A stretch of 64,000 nucleotides of DNA from Icerya purchasi (GCA_039619475.1 CM077115.1:178506060-178570059); one strand, 5' to 3'. Shown: positions 31,751-43,912, counted from the stretch's first letter. Notes: a model not told the origin generated them from the sequence alone. Program-made: numbers and translations.

Positions 31751-31784
31751 GGACCTTGATTGACGTGCCCAAATAAATAAATAA
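31751..31784 (+). repeat. Non-LTR 3'-end motif with AAAT tail inside copy A
   Basis: GGACCTTGATTGACGTGCCC followed by three AAAT units resembles the 3' termini of the retrotransposons at 3763-7800, 41548-43912 and 43955-44222. The same block is at 35338-35370 (copy B) and 59728-59760 (copy C), both on the opposite strand. Confidence 0.65.
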
Positions 31785-32412
31785 GACTGAGGTCGAAAAA
31801 GGTAATTCTCATTTAGGTTTTGCAGTCATTACCAATAAGCACATATAGAGAACTAAATATAGCTTCTTTCATATCATTCACTACCGTCACTAAAGAATTA
31901 TTTTTTTTCGAAATAAAACCACAAAAACCTTTAGTAAAGAAAGCCGATATGATGAGAAACAGAAGTCAAAAAAGTTACTATTATAAATATTTAATGTAAA
32001 TTGATAGAACGATGATTCGAATAACGAATACCTGCGAATTTATTCCTTTTAAAGCTTTGTGTTACTCAAATCCAACCCAGCTGAACTGACAATATTTAGA
32101 AAGTATTGTTGCAATTTAGTGTGATAAGTTAGTAAAAAACCGAAATTTTAGAAAAAAAATATTCGGTTAAAACGCGTTTTGTAACTAACAAACGTGTAAA
32201 TTACAAAGTGGTTGTAGCCATTGACGGGTTTTTCCTTTTTTTATTAAACACTATTTCACAGTGGAAAATTACTTAATCGTTTTTGTTTCTCAACTTACTT
32301 CTTTACTTTTTTCTTCTTCCCTACAAAACACGCATCAAGTATTGCCGAGTCGATTTTTCTAATTATTATTATTTTTTTATGAGCCGCTCGCTTTATTATT
32401 AGACAAAACAAG

Positions 32413-33372
32413 AAAAGCTTCTTGCTTATTGGCTTTATTAAAATTTTTACGAAAATAATATTAGTCCAGTGTTTTGAAGATTGAACATTTTTCTAAACGA
32501 ACTAAAAGAAAAAAAAAGGTATCCAGGCAGGATGTTTTATGTACTGAACATTCTGTGAGTTAATTTAAAGATTACCATAATTTACATTTACATAATATTA
32601 AATTCAATTAATTTGTAATATCGTACATATTTCTCGCCCAGTATTAACATAAATGTGTTTATGTTTAAAAATTTTTGCGCCTTTGTTTATCATTTGTGAT
32701 ATTTCTTTGAAACCAGGGTTGGATCGTCAAGGCATTAAATATATAATTAAAATCGTAGATAACAGAAAAAACTTCACAAATAAATTTGTTAGAAAGAAAG
32801 ATAATATAACGAATATGTATCAGTAACAAATTCAATCCAGTTATGTTACACTTTAAATGACGTAGAGTTGATAGTTTGTAATTTTTTATATACGGTTGAC
32901 TCTCTATACATTAGCAAAAAAAAAAAAAAAATGAAGAAAACCGACAATCCATTTGACCGATAATTAATATTAATAATTGTCGTCCGTTTCGTGTCACCAT
33001 TGCTAACAGAACTCTTAAATTTACTTCGCGAAAGTCTGTTTATGAGTATTTCACGCTGAAGTCGTTATTTCAAAAAAAAAAAAATAGAAAATATTTAAAA
33101 AAAGCGAATAACCAAATAAAATCATGTAAAATATGTGTTTTGTGATTATATATGCATATATAACATGCTATACGCACAGAAAACTAAATCGTTAACGAAG
33201 AACGGAATTTTTTGAACGGAATTTCTGATAGTAGTATTTGGTAACTCGTGTTTCTCACTAACACAGATGACAACGTTTAACAGATGATACCTGAAAATCA
33301 CCGTAGGTGGTCTGTAAAAAGGTCTGAGTTCGCCTGCGCCCGAAAGAGGCTGCGCCCGAAAGAGGGTGACCC
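32413..33372 (-). repeat. Copy A right TIR with 2 sub-terminal GC-rich units
   Basis: Inverted match to 26474-27488. Only two CTCTTTCGGGCGCA-type units are present at this tip, against about five at the left. Confidence 0.88.
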
Positions 33373-33381
33373 CCTTTTCGG

Positions 33382-33637
33382 ACATGTCCGTGCCGCATCG
33401 ATCTTCTTTCTTTCACGTGTCACGTTAATACTAAGAATGTAAAATACAGCGGTGATCTTTTGTTGTTTCCCGTCAGGGTTTGCTTCCTTAGTAAAAATTT
33501 CCAGTTTAAAGGCTCCGCATACTCGCCTGCTCATCCTAGATTAGTGTATTCACTAATCTGGCTGGGACACTTATTAGCGAATTAGTTAAAATGCTTAATG
33601 GCATTTATTAAGTAGAAATACTGTTTCGGCGAAGCCT
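33382..33637. other. 256-bp spacer between long-TIR copies A and B
   Basis: Unique sequence separating the right target duplication of A from the left one of B. It contains a perfect hairpin at 33538-33559 (AGATTAGTG, TATT loop, CACTAATCT). No gene is seen. Confidence 0.6.
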
Positions 33638-33646
33638 CCTTCCGTT
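33638..33646. repeat. 9-bp target-site duplication of copy B, left (partner 39100-39108)
   Basis: CCTTCCGTT occurs immediately outside both ends of copy B. It differs from the duplication of copy A, so A and B are separate insertions. Confidence 0.85.
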
Positions 33647-36600
33647 GGGTCACCCTCTTTCGGGCGCGATTTATCGGGCGCAGCTCTATCGGGCGCGACT
33701 CTATCGGGCTCAGCCTCTTTCGGGCGCAGGCGAACTCAGACCTTTTTACAGACCACCTACGGTATTTTCAGGTATCATCCGTTAAACGTTGTCATCTGTG
33801 TTAGTGGGAAACACGAGTTACCAAATACTGCTATCAGAAATTCCGTTCAAAAAATACCGTTCTTCATTAACGATTTAGTTTTTCCGCGCGTATAGCATGT
33901 TTTTATATACATACACATATATATATATATAATCACAAGACACATGTTTTACATGATTTTATTTGGTTATTCGCTTTTTTTAAATATTTTCTATTTTTTT
34001 TTTTTTTTTGAAATAACGACTTCAGCTTGAAATACTCATAAACAGACTTTCGCGATGTAAATTTAAGAGTTCTGTTAGCAATGGTGACACGAAACGGACG
34101 ACAATTATTAATATTAATTATCGGTCAAATGGATTGTCGGTTTTCTTCATTTTTTTTTTTTTTGCTAACGTATAGAGTCAACCGTATATAAAAAAATACA
34201 AACTATCAACTCTAAATCATTTAAAGTGTAACATAACTGGATTGAATTTGCTTCTGATACATATTCCTTATATTATTTTTCTTTTTTATTAGTATCTAGC
34301 AAATTTATTTGAGGATACGTTCATTGAAGTTTTTTCTGTTATCTATGATTTTAATTATATATTTAATTCCTTTGCGATCCAACCCTGGTTTCAACAAAAT
34401 ATCGAAAATGACAAGCAAAGGCGTAAAAATTTTTAAACATAAACACATTTATGTTAATACTAGGCGAGAAATGTATACGATATTTCAAATTAAAAATTAA
34501 ATATCTTTGTTTTGAATTTAATATTATGTAAATGTAAATTATGGTAATCTTTAAATTAACTAACAGAATGTTCAGTACATGAAACATCCTGTCGGCTAAC
34601 TTCTCCCGTTTTTTTTAGTTCGTTTAGAAAAATTTTCAATCTTCAAAACACTGGACTAATATTATTTTCGTAAAAATTTTAAAAAAGCCAATAAGCAAGA
34701 AGCTTTTCTTGTTTTGTTTAATAATAAAGCGAGCGACTCATAAAAAAATAATAATAATTAGAAATATCGACTGGGCAATACTCGATGCGTGTTTTGTAGG
34801 GGAAAAGAAAAAATTAAAGAAATAAGTTGAGAAACAGAAGCGATTAATTAATTTTCTACTGTGAAATAGTTTTTAACAAAAAAAGGAAAAGAACCGTCAA
34901 TGGCTATAGCCACTTTGTAATTAACATGTTTGTTAGTTACAAAACGCGTTTTAACCGATTTTTTTTTTCTAGAATTTCGTTTTTTTACTAATTTATCACA
35001 CTAAATTGCAATAATACTTTCTAAAATATTGTCAGTTCAGCTTGGTTGGATTTGAGTAACACAAAGTTTTAAAAAGAATAATTTGCAGATATTCGTTATT
35101 TGAATCATCGTTCTATCAATTTACATTAAATATTTATAATAGTAACTTATTTTACTTCTGTTTCTCATCATATCGGCTTTCTTTACTAAAGGTTTTTTGG
35201 TTTTATTTCGAGAAAAAAAATAATTCTTTAGTGACGGTAGTGAATAATATGAAAGAAGCTATATTTAGTTCTCTATATGTGCTTATTGGTAATGACTGCA
35301 AAACCTAAATGAGAATTACCTTTTTCGACCTCAGTCTTATTTATTTATTTGGGCACGTCAATCAAGGTCCTTTACTCGGTTTGCATTTCGATACTTATGA
35401 TATGTTGTTGCAAATACGAAATTATCCGTACGCTTGCTTGTTTTCTTTTTGTATTTGCTGAACAGAAAAGTCCCGTTGAGGCAAAATGTGATCAAACAAT
35501 AAATGAGTAATTGTTAAAATGAGCACGATAGCCTATCTGTTTTTATATAGTTATTTCATTAATTTATTCAGAATGATTTGTCAGTTAGCCTTAGTATGTT
35601 TGTTTTTATTTCTGTTCGATTCCTTTAGGTTGCTTTTTCAGATTTAACCTCATTTGGCCTAAAAGTAAAACGCACAGAAAGAAAAAAATGTTTAATATTT
35701 ATGAAAAAATAAACTTTCTCTTGCGTGTATGTTTTGTAGTAAACGAAAACATAAAATTTCGCATGAAGTAGGCATGGAAGAGAGAAGAGGATAAATTTTG
35801 AACATATTTATAAGAAAAATAATATTCTAGTCCGTCGTTTTTTTTTGTTTCTTTTTTTCACATACGGCTTAAACACAACTGTGCCGATATCAAGCTGAGC
35901 CTGTTAAATTAGCTTACAGCATACTACACAAATTACAATGTTTGGTCGTTTAGTAATAACTGAAATTTTCAAAAACCACAAAAATTGGAACAATATCCTC
36001 ATTATTCTTCGATAAGGAATCAATTTTTCTTATATGAAATGGATACAGTTTTATTTAATAAATAGGTATTTTCTGTAACACGCATAAACGATATTTAAAT
36101 TACCAACAATTTGAAACCTATAGTATGTATTGCGATAAAACTGTCGCAAAAAAATTATCCCCCTCTTTCCGCAGGAATGATAATTTCTCAAACCATATAT
36201 ATATATATACAAGGTACAACCAGTGTTCATACAGCTAGTCGAATTAGAAATTATGTTTTTACTCTTTCACGTTTTCCCAACAAAATAAAAGTTTGCAATT
36301 ATAATATAATAATAATAACATTAATTATAAATATAGAAATAAACAATTTCGAAATCTTACATATAAGTAATAATAATAATACCTATAATACGTGCAAACA
36401 CTAAAGTTAACTAATTACATTGTGCTACACCACGAAGATAATCTTCGAGCTGAAGCTGATTATAATTTGTTGCGACTTTCAACAAACGTTTGTCGCAATC
36501 GACATATTCCTCTTTTTTACTCGGTTACTTTTATCAATAAGACTATGTTTTCTTTATTTTGTTGATATTATATCACGTTCATAGACGAATGACAGAAACC

Positions 36601-39099
36601 ATTATATATCAACATCCTTTTTTTTTTCGGAACAGAAAAGTAAAAATAACAATAATGGCAAGTTCTACACGCATTCATTGTACATTTTGTTATGTTCTTC
36701 TGTTAGGAAAATTAACCATTTGCTTAGAAATTAAAAACCGAATAGCCAATCGTACAGGTTATGAACAGTGCAGGTAAATATACTTCACCTCTTATGAAGC
36801 TATTCAGGATTTGGTAAAATAAACCAAAGAAAACAGTTTCATTTGTTAATTCTCCGTACTACGGTCATTATTAAGAATAGTCTATTCGAAAAATATTCTA
36901 GTAATTCTTCTTCCGCCGAAATAATAACAACTGCTTTACAATAAACTTATAGTCAATTCCAAGAAAAATATACGATTTTTTCCATGACGATTTTATCACT
37001 TTTGCTTCTTCTTTTATTCCTACGGATTCGCATATTGTAAAATATTCGAGGTCCTATTCATTACTTCTATTCAGTCACTCACAGGAAATCTCCCATGGTG
37101 AGAACCGAATCGACAAAAAAAATTGACGCCCATTTGAGAAATATGAGCAGTTTACAATATATCCATAAAATTATTTTCCGCATATATGCTTTTAGTGCTG
37201 TTGTATTTTTTAGGAATACTCACTAGCGATCGATATTTACTTGTTTTCTAAAATAATTATATATAACGGTTATAAAACAAATATATACTTTTAAGAATGT
37301 CAAATAGTTGTTTAAAAATTGGAAAATTTTTGTTACTTAGTTATGTTAATTTTATTACTAATGTTTTTGCATGTTTTAAAAACGAATTCTGGTTTATGTA
37401 GGTCATATTTCACAGTAATAAGAAAAACAGATTCCAAGTAATTAATCCGTGTTACATAACGTGCATGATTAAATGTCTAGCTCTAAAATATTTATTTTTC
37501 AGGTAACTAGATTTTAGAAAAAATAAATAAATGAATAAAAAAAAATAAAATATAATTTTATCGCAAATACAGCGAAGTGGTTGAGCATAATGATTGATTA
37601 GATCATTGTGCAATGTAGATGTATCTCATATATTTATAGTTTGCCACTTCATTCATATGTTTATAAATACTAGCGTTCACCCAATGGTCCAAATTCGACC
37701 ATAATTATCATTAAAAATTTTGGAAAAATATATATGAATTTGTATATTTCCAAAATATTTTTCCCACTCCTATACATTAGTTCATTATATATTTAAGAAC
37801 AGATACTTCTATATGTACTTTCAACACAAAAATTAAATGATACCTTAAGATTTAATACACTGTAAAAAAGCCAATAATGATGATTATTAAGAAAAATTAA
37901 AACATTTCAATAAGAACAGATTTACTGGCTGCAGCGATTTCCTTTTTCACATTTTGTATTACTTTTTTATTTAAATACGAAAAAAAAAGTATAACTGTTT
38001 CCAAAATTTTGTGTACTGATAGCTCTAAAAATAATCAATAGTTACTAAACAGAAAAAAAAAAAAGAACATCGGCTAATAAACAGAAAATTTTTACGAAAA
38101 TAATATTAATCCAGTGTTTGGAAGATTGAAAATTTTTCTAAACGAACTAAAAGAAAAAAAAGAGGTTAGCCGGGAAGGATGTTTCATGTACTGAACATTC
38201 TGTGAGTTAATTTAATGGTTACCATAATTTATATTTACATAATATTAAATTCAATTAATTTGTAATATCCTACATATTTCTCGCCCAGTATTAACATAAA
38301 TGTGTTTATGTTTAAAAATTTTTGCGCCTTTGTTTATCATTTGTGATATTTCTTTGAAACCAGGGTTGGATCGTCAAGGCATTAAATATATAATTAAAAT
38401 CGTAGATAACAGAAAAAACTTCACAAATAAATTTGTTAGATACGAATAAAAAAGAAAGATAATATAACGAATATGTATTAGTAACAAATTCAATCCAGTT
38501 ATGTTACACTTTAAATGACGTAGAGTTGATAGTTTGTAATTTTTTATATACGGTTGACTCTCTATACATTAGCAAAAAAAAAAAAAAAATGAAGAAAACC
38601 GACAATCCATTTGACCGATAATTAATATTAATAATTGTCGTCCGTTTCGTGTCACCATTGCTAACAGAACTCTTAAATTTACTTCGCGAAAGTCTGTTTA
38701 TGAGTATTTCACGCTGAAGTCGTTATTTCAAAAAAAAAAATAGAAAATATTTAAAAAAAGCGAATAACCAAATAAAATCATGTAAAATATGTGTTTTGTG
38801 ATTATATGTATATTTATGCATATATGTATAACATGCCATACGCGCGGAAAAACCAAATCGCTAATGAAGAACGGTATTTTTTGGACGGAATTTCTGATAG
38901 CAGTATTTGGTAACTCGTGTTTCTCACTAATACAGATGATAACGCTTAACGGATGATACCTGAAAATACCGTAGGTGGTCTGTAAAAAGGTCTGATTTCG
39001 CCTGCGCCCGAAAGAGGCTGCGCCCGATAGAGTCTGCGCCCGATAGAGTCGCGCCCGCTTTTTCACGCCCGATCGATCGCGCCCGATAGAGCGGTCCTC
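33647..39099 (+). mobile_element. Foldback/Mutator-like long-TIR element, copy B (5.45 kb, internally deleted)
   Basis: Begins GGGTCACCCTC and ends GAGCGGTCCTC. TIRs are about 33647-34690 and 38091-39099. The interior matches copy C in the same orientation and copy A in reverse. Relative to C it lacks about 1.08 kb at position 37592 (C 62021 to about 63097) and about 140 bp next to the right TIR. About five sub-terminal GC-rich units lie at the left tip and six at the right. It encodes no recognisable protein. The 72-residue frame at 36559-36777 is identical in A (30342-30560) but altered in C. Confidence 0.85.
38091..39099 (-). repeat. Copy B right TIR with about 6 GC-rich units
   Basis: Inverted match to 33647-34690. 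Its tip (about 39010-39095) has the largest number of CGGGCGCG-type units in the window, one of them altered by an AAAAAG insertion. Confidence 0.87.
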
Positions 39100-39108
39100 C
39101 CTTCCGTT

Positions 39109-40336
39109 TTCCTATCAGCATCATGTATTGTGAGTTCCGATTTAATTTTTCCGATATAAAGTAAGTTAAATTCGTGAGCCGAAAGAAAGATTTCGATTTC
39201 TACGAAGCTTTTGTAAGCAGTTGATTCTTAATTTTATTCAATCAGTATTGATGATTTTACCTACAATACTTCATTTTGCAAAACTCGTCGATCTCTTTTA
39301 GGATTTTATTAACCTCCGAATTTCGAAAAGTGAAATGATCTTTTTAACAAAATTTCGTAAGTTTCTCTTCAACGTTCACATAAATATTGGAAATTTTGCT
39401 CTTTCGCCGATTTTGTAAATATCTTCTCTTGTTCCGTTCGTAATTTCATTCATTTCGAATGTGTTTTATACCTAATGCATTTTTAATAATAAGAAAATTT
39501 AGGCTAAACTTTTTCATTGTTAAAATAAAGAAATAAATTACATTTTTATTGCCGAATTAATTGGTTTTGTAGTCGTTTTTTCCATAACTAAAAAATTATA
39601 ATTATTCACAACCTGTTGTTGCAACTAAATTAATCGTGAAACTACAACCGTTTTTTCGGTAGCATGACACGCGAATAACCTATCAGCACTATTCTAGATT
39701 TTGCTTTTTTTCCTTTCCTAATAATCACCGTTATACCTGGAGAAATGGTATTTCGCTTAAAAGAAGGAGAAATCATTACACAATTTGACGTCATATTAAC
39801 ATAACTTGATTTTTATCCGGACCGAAAATACACAACGTCCTTTCCGCCGAATGTGTATACATATGTAAACGAAACTGTTTCATTTATTAGTACGACTTGG
39901 TACGAAAATGGAACAAAAAAAACAAAAAACACAACAAAACAAAACGACACGCGACTACGGTAGATGGAACATGAATGACACACCTCGAAAGAGGGTGACT
40001 GGAATGAAATTATCAAATTAATAAATCGCGCGACCGAATAGCTCTATAAAATCTTTATGTATAACGTATAAATCTAAAATTATCACCGACGTCATAGTAA
40101 TGCAAATATTCCCATTGTGACTTCATTTGCTATATTTTATTCATTTATGAGACTACGTATATCATTTTTAACGGGTTATTTAATTCGCTTACGTAATATA
40201 ATTTGTTCGCTTTCTTTTATTTTCGTGTCTGCGTAACGGATGAGAGATACGAATAGTACTAGTAACGTTTTTAATATTTTCGAAATCTCAGTATATTGCG
40301 CGATATTTATGATGGCTATATTCTCGATGATTACAG
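39109..40336. other. No exon recognised; small relic of the long-TIR terminus at 39985-39998
   Basis: AT-rich DNA upstream of the Dpr-like exon, probably its intron. CGAAAGAGGGTGAC at 39985-39998 equals the outer tip of the long-TIR family (minus orientation) without any neighbouring TIR sequence. Confidence 0.5.
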
Positions 40337-40547
40337 GTGTCGTGGATTAGAAAAGCAGACTTGCACATTTTGACAGTTGGCATACTGACATACACAAATG
40401 ACCAAAGATTTCAAACTTTACATTTAGACGGGACCGACGAATGGACTTTGAGTATAAGTTCAACGCAAATTAGCGATAGCGGCACTTACGAATGCCAAGT
40501 CAGCACAGAACCAAAAATTAGTTTAGCCTTCAAACTGAATGTTGTCG
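40337..40547 (+). CDS. dpr: Internal exon of a Dpr-family immunoglobulin cell-surface protein
   Basis: The exon encodes 70 residues starting VSWIRKADLHILTVGILTY and containing YTNDQRFQTLH, EWTLSISS, DSGTYECQV, STEPKISLAF and LNVV. This is the C-strand to G-strand part of the first Ig domain of insect Dpr proteins, neuronal surface molecules that pair with DIP receptors in synaptic target choice. W3 of the exon and C53 (in YEC) are the core tryptophan and one conserved cysteine; the partner cysteine should be on the previous exon. It is flanked by TTACAG (acceptor, 40331-40336) and GTAAGC (donor, from 40548), phase 0 in and phase 1 out (211 nt). The first codon is GTG (Val), so this is not a start. 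The paralogue is unresolved. No second exon was recognised in the window, implying a long downstream intron. Confidence 0.92.
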
Positions 40548-41547
40548 GTAAGCTGTTAAATATAAATCCTTCTATACGTAATATAATGCTGTAACTACGT
40601 TGATTCTAGCGGTGCGATTTCTAGTTTTGCAAATTAACCTGGAAACTTTCACGAACTGCGCCATTTACAATTTCTAAATCCTGAAAATTCGCTTTTTTTT
40701 TTGTTTTTTTGTTTTTTTGTTTTTTTGTTTTTACTTTGATACCGAAAAAACAAAAACGAAAACAACGAGCTACATTTACAGTGACAAAAGAGAGGAGATT
40801 CCCCCGAGTCTACTATTTTACCCGTTTAGGGCATGCGATGTTATGTTCCAATTTTCAATACATAAATTTCCCTTTTTGTTTTTTGCGCCCTTTTCATAAA
40901 CCGGCCCTATCTTCGACGGTTGATGATTTACAGAACGATCAAATCTCCAAAGACAATGTGCCGGAAAAGCTTACTTCTAAATCAGCGTTCAGACCGTTAG
41001 TTCCTTAAAATGAGACCATGGTCTCCGGTTGAGATACATCTAATATTCTCTGGTAAATGGGATAAAAAGCGAAAATAATGAAGGCGAAGATGACTGAATA
41101 AAGTAGAGGGAAGAACTTCTCACCGGAATACTTTCACCGAAATTTAATCGAGGCTATTCGATTTTAATGAAAAAATTTTCACAAAGCTGTTCGAAACGAG
41201 CAGCTTTAACAAGGACGGAGTTACGCCCGTTTTGCGTCGCCGAATTTTCATTCTCAGTACTCGTCGGTGATTGATGAAAAAATTCATTTTAAATTATACA
41301 AAAATTTACATACACTTAAACGGTGAAAAAAAGAACACAATTTAAAATAATTAAAGCATTATAGAAAGAAAAAGTTAATTTTTAATTTATCTCGATGATT
41401 AGTGGTGAAAGCGACGAATCGCGATTTTTTCTTGTAATTACAATGAAATTTATTTATTTTTTATGCGTTATCTTTGCAAAAAAAAAAAAGAGTACATTAA
41501 TGAAGGTACGTACAAGTTTGTCAATCTAATTCCTTCCTGTAAATTTC
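40548..41547 (+). other. Probable intron of the Dpr-like gene; no exon seen
   Basis: Contains a (T7G)n-like tract at 40690-40733. The open frames across 40709-41008 partly derive from this tract and have no Ig-like motif. Confidence 0.5.
40690..40733. repeat. (T7G)n low-complexity tract
   Basis: Runs of T separated by single G residues, about five units. Confidence 0.85.
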
Positions 41548-43912
41548 AGCAACTCCACCACTTTGGAATTCCTTTATTATTGATCCTATTCCGAAAAAGA
41601 AGCCTAACTCCTTCCGTCCAATCTCTTTAGCCTCGTATTTAAGAAAACTTTTTGAACACATGATTAATAAACGCCTGGTCAATAATGTTCTTCCCGATAA
41701 TATGTTTGGTTTCCGCTCTGGCCTTGGTGCCACTGATTGCATATTCCTTTTCCTTTCCGATATCTATAAATCGTTCATTCACAGGAAATTTACCATCGCC
41801 GCGTTCGCTGATGTCACCTCTGCCTTTGATAACGTTCACCTCCCTTCTCTACAGAATAAAATGCTTTCCATTAACATCCCCCTCTTGAGTTTACTACCTT
41901 AATTATCAATCTTTTCTGGAATAGAACAATTCGTCTTTCTACTCCCTTCTTCGACGATTCCAGATCAATTTTTCGACGCCTTCCGCAAGGATCGTGCTTA
42001 AGTTCTACACTTTTCAACATTTACGTTCACAGTCTCGCTACTCTTAACATCCTAAGTCCTTATTCTTCGCTGACGATATTTTCGTCTATTCCTCCTCTAA
42101 TAATCTTTTTTCTGCCAATGAGGAGCTTAATTTCTCCCTTGCTATTTTGGAATTATCGTCGTCTTCTCTTTATCTTTCTATTTCGCCTGAGAAATCTGCC
42201 TCTGTAGTTTTTACATTTCGTCCTTTTAACCGTTCGTTAGTTAACCTTTTCCTGTGTCAACTCCCTATTCCACTAGTTAATTCCTCCTACCTTAGTGTCA
42301 ATCTCAATAGCAATTTATCTTTTTGCGATTATATCAACTATCTATATACATCGACTCGCAAGAGATTAAATTTCCTAAAAACGTTGTCTCCCCCCGGAAA
42401 TCGGGTGGCGATCCGTATATTCTCCTCATACTTTATAGATCCATTATCCTTTCTAAATTGGACTATTGTTCTTTTCTTTATGCCAGTGCTCCCAAATTCC
42501 TCCTTACCAAACTTGATTGTATCCAAAACTCTTGTCTGTATTGGTGCTCTGAATTCTTCTCCAACTCCTGCTCTCCTGGCCGAAACTGGCTTCCTTCCTT
42601 TATCTATTCGAAGACTTTATCTCGGTGAAAGATTTATGATTAAACGTCTTCATATTCCTCACTCGGAACTCGTGAATTTCTATGAATATATTTTGGGGAC
42701 AACTGGCGTTTCTCTCCACGAAAAATTCCAATTCTTTCACACATCGCCTCCCGACTTGTCCTATTTTCTCACTTTATCCCCTCTCCTGTAACAAATCCGC
42801 GTACTTCACTTACAACTTCTTAGAACTGCCGTTTTCTCCTAAGCTATTTTCTCTTCTCTCTAACATTAAATCTTTTCCGCTTCCTGTAATATATAACGAA
42901 TTTAACCAAACTCTACAATTACTCTTTTCAGCTCGCAGCACGCGGTTTTTACGGATGTCTCAAAATCTGCTTCAGGTGTCAGAGCTGCTTTTATTCTTCC
43001 TGATATCAACTATTCGGAGTCTAACTTCTTTCCATTTCTTCTACCTCTTTAGCCCGAATCCATGGCTATTTTACGTGCTATCCTTTCTATATCTTCAACA
43101 TCCAATTTATCGAAATTCGTCATGTGCTCTGATTTGAAAACCGTTTTATTAGCCATTTCATCTCCCTCAAACCCTCGTCAGATCCAATTATTCTTTATAT
43201 TCGTCCCTTGATTTACAATTTATTAGCTTCCCGTTCTATCCACATTGACCTGCTTTGGATTCCTGGCCACTGTGGTATAGCTGGTAACGATCTTGCTGAC
43301 TCATTAGCATGCTCGGTCGCAGTAAATGGTCGTTTCATAGACAGATTTCCCTCCCAATGTCTTTGTTCTCTCTCTTATCTCGCTTATCGTTTTCACCATG
43401 ACTTTTGGACTGATCTTTATCCATCTCTTTTCTCCAATCCCAACTTCTTTTACCTTGCTAAACAATCCTCTCCACCCACTTCTTCCTAGTTTAATAATTT
43501 TCCCTGCGTCAGCCGTTTTTTGTTATTTCTTTCATAATTCGCCTCTGCTTTAATCACAGTCTGCTTCCGGCCTTCCTCTTTCGTTTTAATATAGTTCAGT
43601 CTCCCTTGTTTCATCCTGCTATCTTAAATTTGACCTGTGATGTAAATCACCTTCTATTCGAAAGCTCTTCTATCTCCTCAGAACGTGCAGCTCTTTATTC
43701 TAATTTGCTTGGCCTTGGCCTCCCGACCTCTTACTGTGCCCACTACATTCTTGCTCTTCCTTCTCCTTCTGTTGTTTCTGTACTGGCTACCTTCATTTCT
43801 TCTGTTTCTAATCGCTTCCTGGTATAACTTTCAAATCCCTACGTTTCATCATTTGTTAGTCCTTTGTGTTGCGTAAATGTCCTGAGTTGACGCGCCCAAA
43901 AAAAAGATAAAA
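41548..43912 (+). pseudogene. 5'-truncated, broken non-LTR retrotransposon related to the intact I-like element
   Basis: Begins inside the RT: TTPPLWNSFIIDPIPKK, equivalent to about residue 481 of the intact protein. In order it then shows NMFGFRSGLGATDC (about 41700), FADVTSAFDNVHLP (41803), RLPQGSCLSSTLFN (41970) and FFADDIFVYSS (about 42065). Thumb fragments lie at 42300-42640. The RNase H segment (IDLLWIPGHCGIAGNDLADS) is at about 43240, and the C-terminal CDVNHLLFE and LLGLGLPTSYCA at about 43636-43745. Many frameshifts and stops. The endonuclease is missing. The 3' end is GTTGACGCGCCC plus a short A-rich tail (43899-43923). It is oriented the same way as the Dpr-like gene. Confidence 0.88.

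Larger units (their letters stand above)
26474..33372 (-). mobile_element. Foldback/Mutator-like long-TIR element, copy A (6.9 kb)
   Basis: The outermost bases are GGGGACCGCTC at the left and GAGGGTGACCC at the right. These two distinct ends let me orient the copies: A is opposite to B and C. TIRs of about 1 kb (26474-27488 and 32413-33372) carry GC-rich tandem sub-repeats at their tips. The interior aligns with B and C along its length. No open frame exceeds about 100 codons and none resembles a transposase, so it is non-autonomous. Long TIRs built partly of tandem repeats plus a 9-bp duplication match the architecture of Drosophila Foldback elements, which are linked to Mutator-type transposases. 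Placing this family there is inference. It carries a 327-bp palindromic insertion at 27649-27975. Confidence 0.85.

Noticed and set aside
26474..39099. Copies A and B as a mirror-image assembly artefact
   Set aside because: They have different 9-bp target duplications, different sub-repeat counts, an insertion only in A and deletions only in B.
40337..40594. A complete small gene starting at 40337
   Set aside because: The first codon is GTG directly behind a splice acceptor, and the frame runs past a strong donor at 40548 into intron. It is an internal exon.
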